A stretch of 64,000 nucleotides of DNA from Erythrocercus mccallii (taxonomy: Eukaryota > Chordata > Aves > Passeriformes > Dicruridae), in the NCBI GenBank assembly GCA_013397435.1, contig VZRG01000159.1, forward strand, positions 1 through 64,000. The letters run 5' to 3'. The notes below the pieces were generated by a model. The model searched no databases and was not told the origin of the DNA. It saw only the letters and a list, made by a program, of their open reading frames with translations. Positions 63,801 through 64,000 of the stretch are shown here, piece after piece. Position 1 is the first letter of the stretch; the number at the start of each line of letters is the position of its first letter. The position numbers were made by a program, and so were the translations under genes.

Positions 63801-64000
63801 GACATTAAAAAAAATGATGGACAAGATTTTTAGTTGTCCTTTCATAACACACTGCAAAATTTTTCACTGCAAGATGATGGGATGCTTTGAAAAGTGATTC
63901 AGATGAATAAAAAATGAACTAGACATCCTCCCACTCACTTGAGATCCAAAAGGAAACAGCTCTATTTTTCTTAAAGAGTGTTGAATTACTCCATATAACC
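57840..64000. other. Upstream flank of ARHGAP20, no gene seen
   Basis: These 6.1 kb lie beyond the CpG island. I looked on both strands for conserved exons, CR1 ends and RNA genes and recognised none. The longest open frames (minus strand 60240-59776 and 59453-59067) have no protein family resemblance or splice context. Distal regulatory elements could be present but cannot be seen from sequence alone. Confidence 0.6.

Overview
This window is vertebrate nuclear DNA, almost certainly from a bird. The evidence is several CR1 LINE 3' fragments (1-107, 34393-35240, 39922-40157, 49275-49440), large GT/AG introns, low repeat density and a CpG-island promoter. It contains one protein-coding gene that I can support. 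This is ARHGAP20 (RA-RhoGAP, Rho GTPase-activating protein 20), on the minus strand, running from a start codon at 57151 down to a stop at 829.

I rebuilt all 15 coding exons by reading splice sites and matching conserved protein blocks. Every junction is GT...AG, every phase agrees, and the joined CDS is 2802 nt (933 codons plus stop). The domain order is PH (exons 3-5), Ras-association (exons 6-9), RhoGAP (exons 10-14, arginine finger R399), then a long last exon with one annexin-like (ANXL) block and a Ser-rich tail. Human ARHGAP20 is, from memory, about 1190 residues with two ANXL blocks, so this copy looks shorter at the C-terminus. Its stop codon runs directly into an AATAAA with a GT-rich tract just downstream.

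Layout from right to left, in the direction of transcription: upstream flank without recognisable genes (57.9-64 kb); CpG island with a 297-base assembly gap (about 56.86-57.83 kb); exon 1; a decayed ~36-bp minisatellite at the start of intron 1 (about 56.34-56.88 kb); exon 2 at 47 kb; a 17-kb intron 2 holding an unexplained internal CpG-rich block (42.29-42.86 kb) and two CR1 copies; exons 3-15 from 29.8 kb to 0.8 kb; then 3' flank with a CR1 3' end on the opposite strand.

I found no second protein gene, tRNA, rRNA, or previously undescribed system. CRISPR arrays and operons do not apply to this kind of genome. The points most worth a second look are the abrupt C-terminus with its abutting poly(A) signal, the internal CpG island, the promoter-side minisatellite, an upstream ORF overlapping the start codon, and two in-frame cassette-exon candidates in the PH-coding part.
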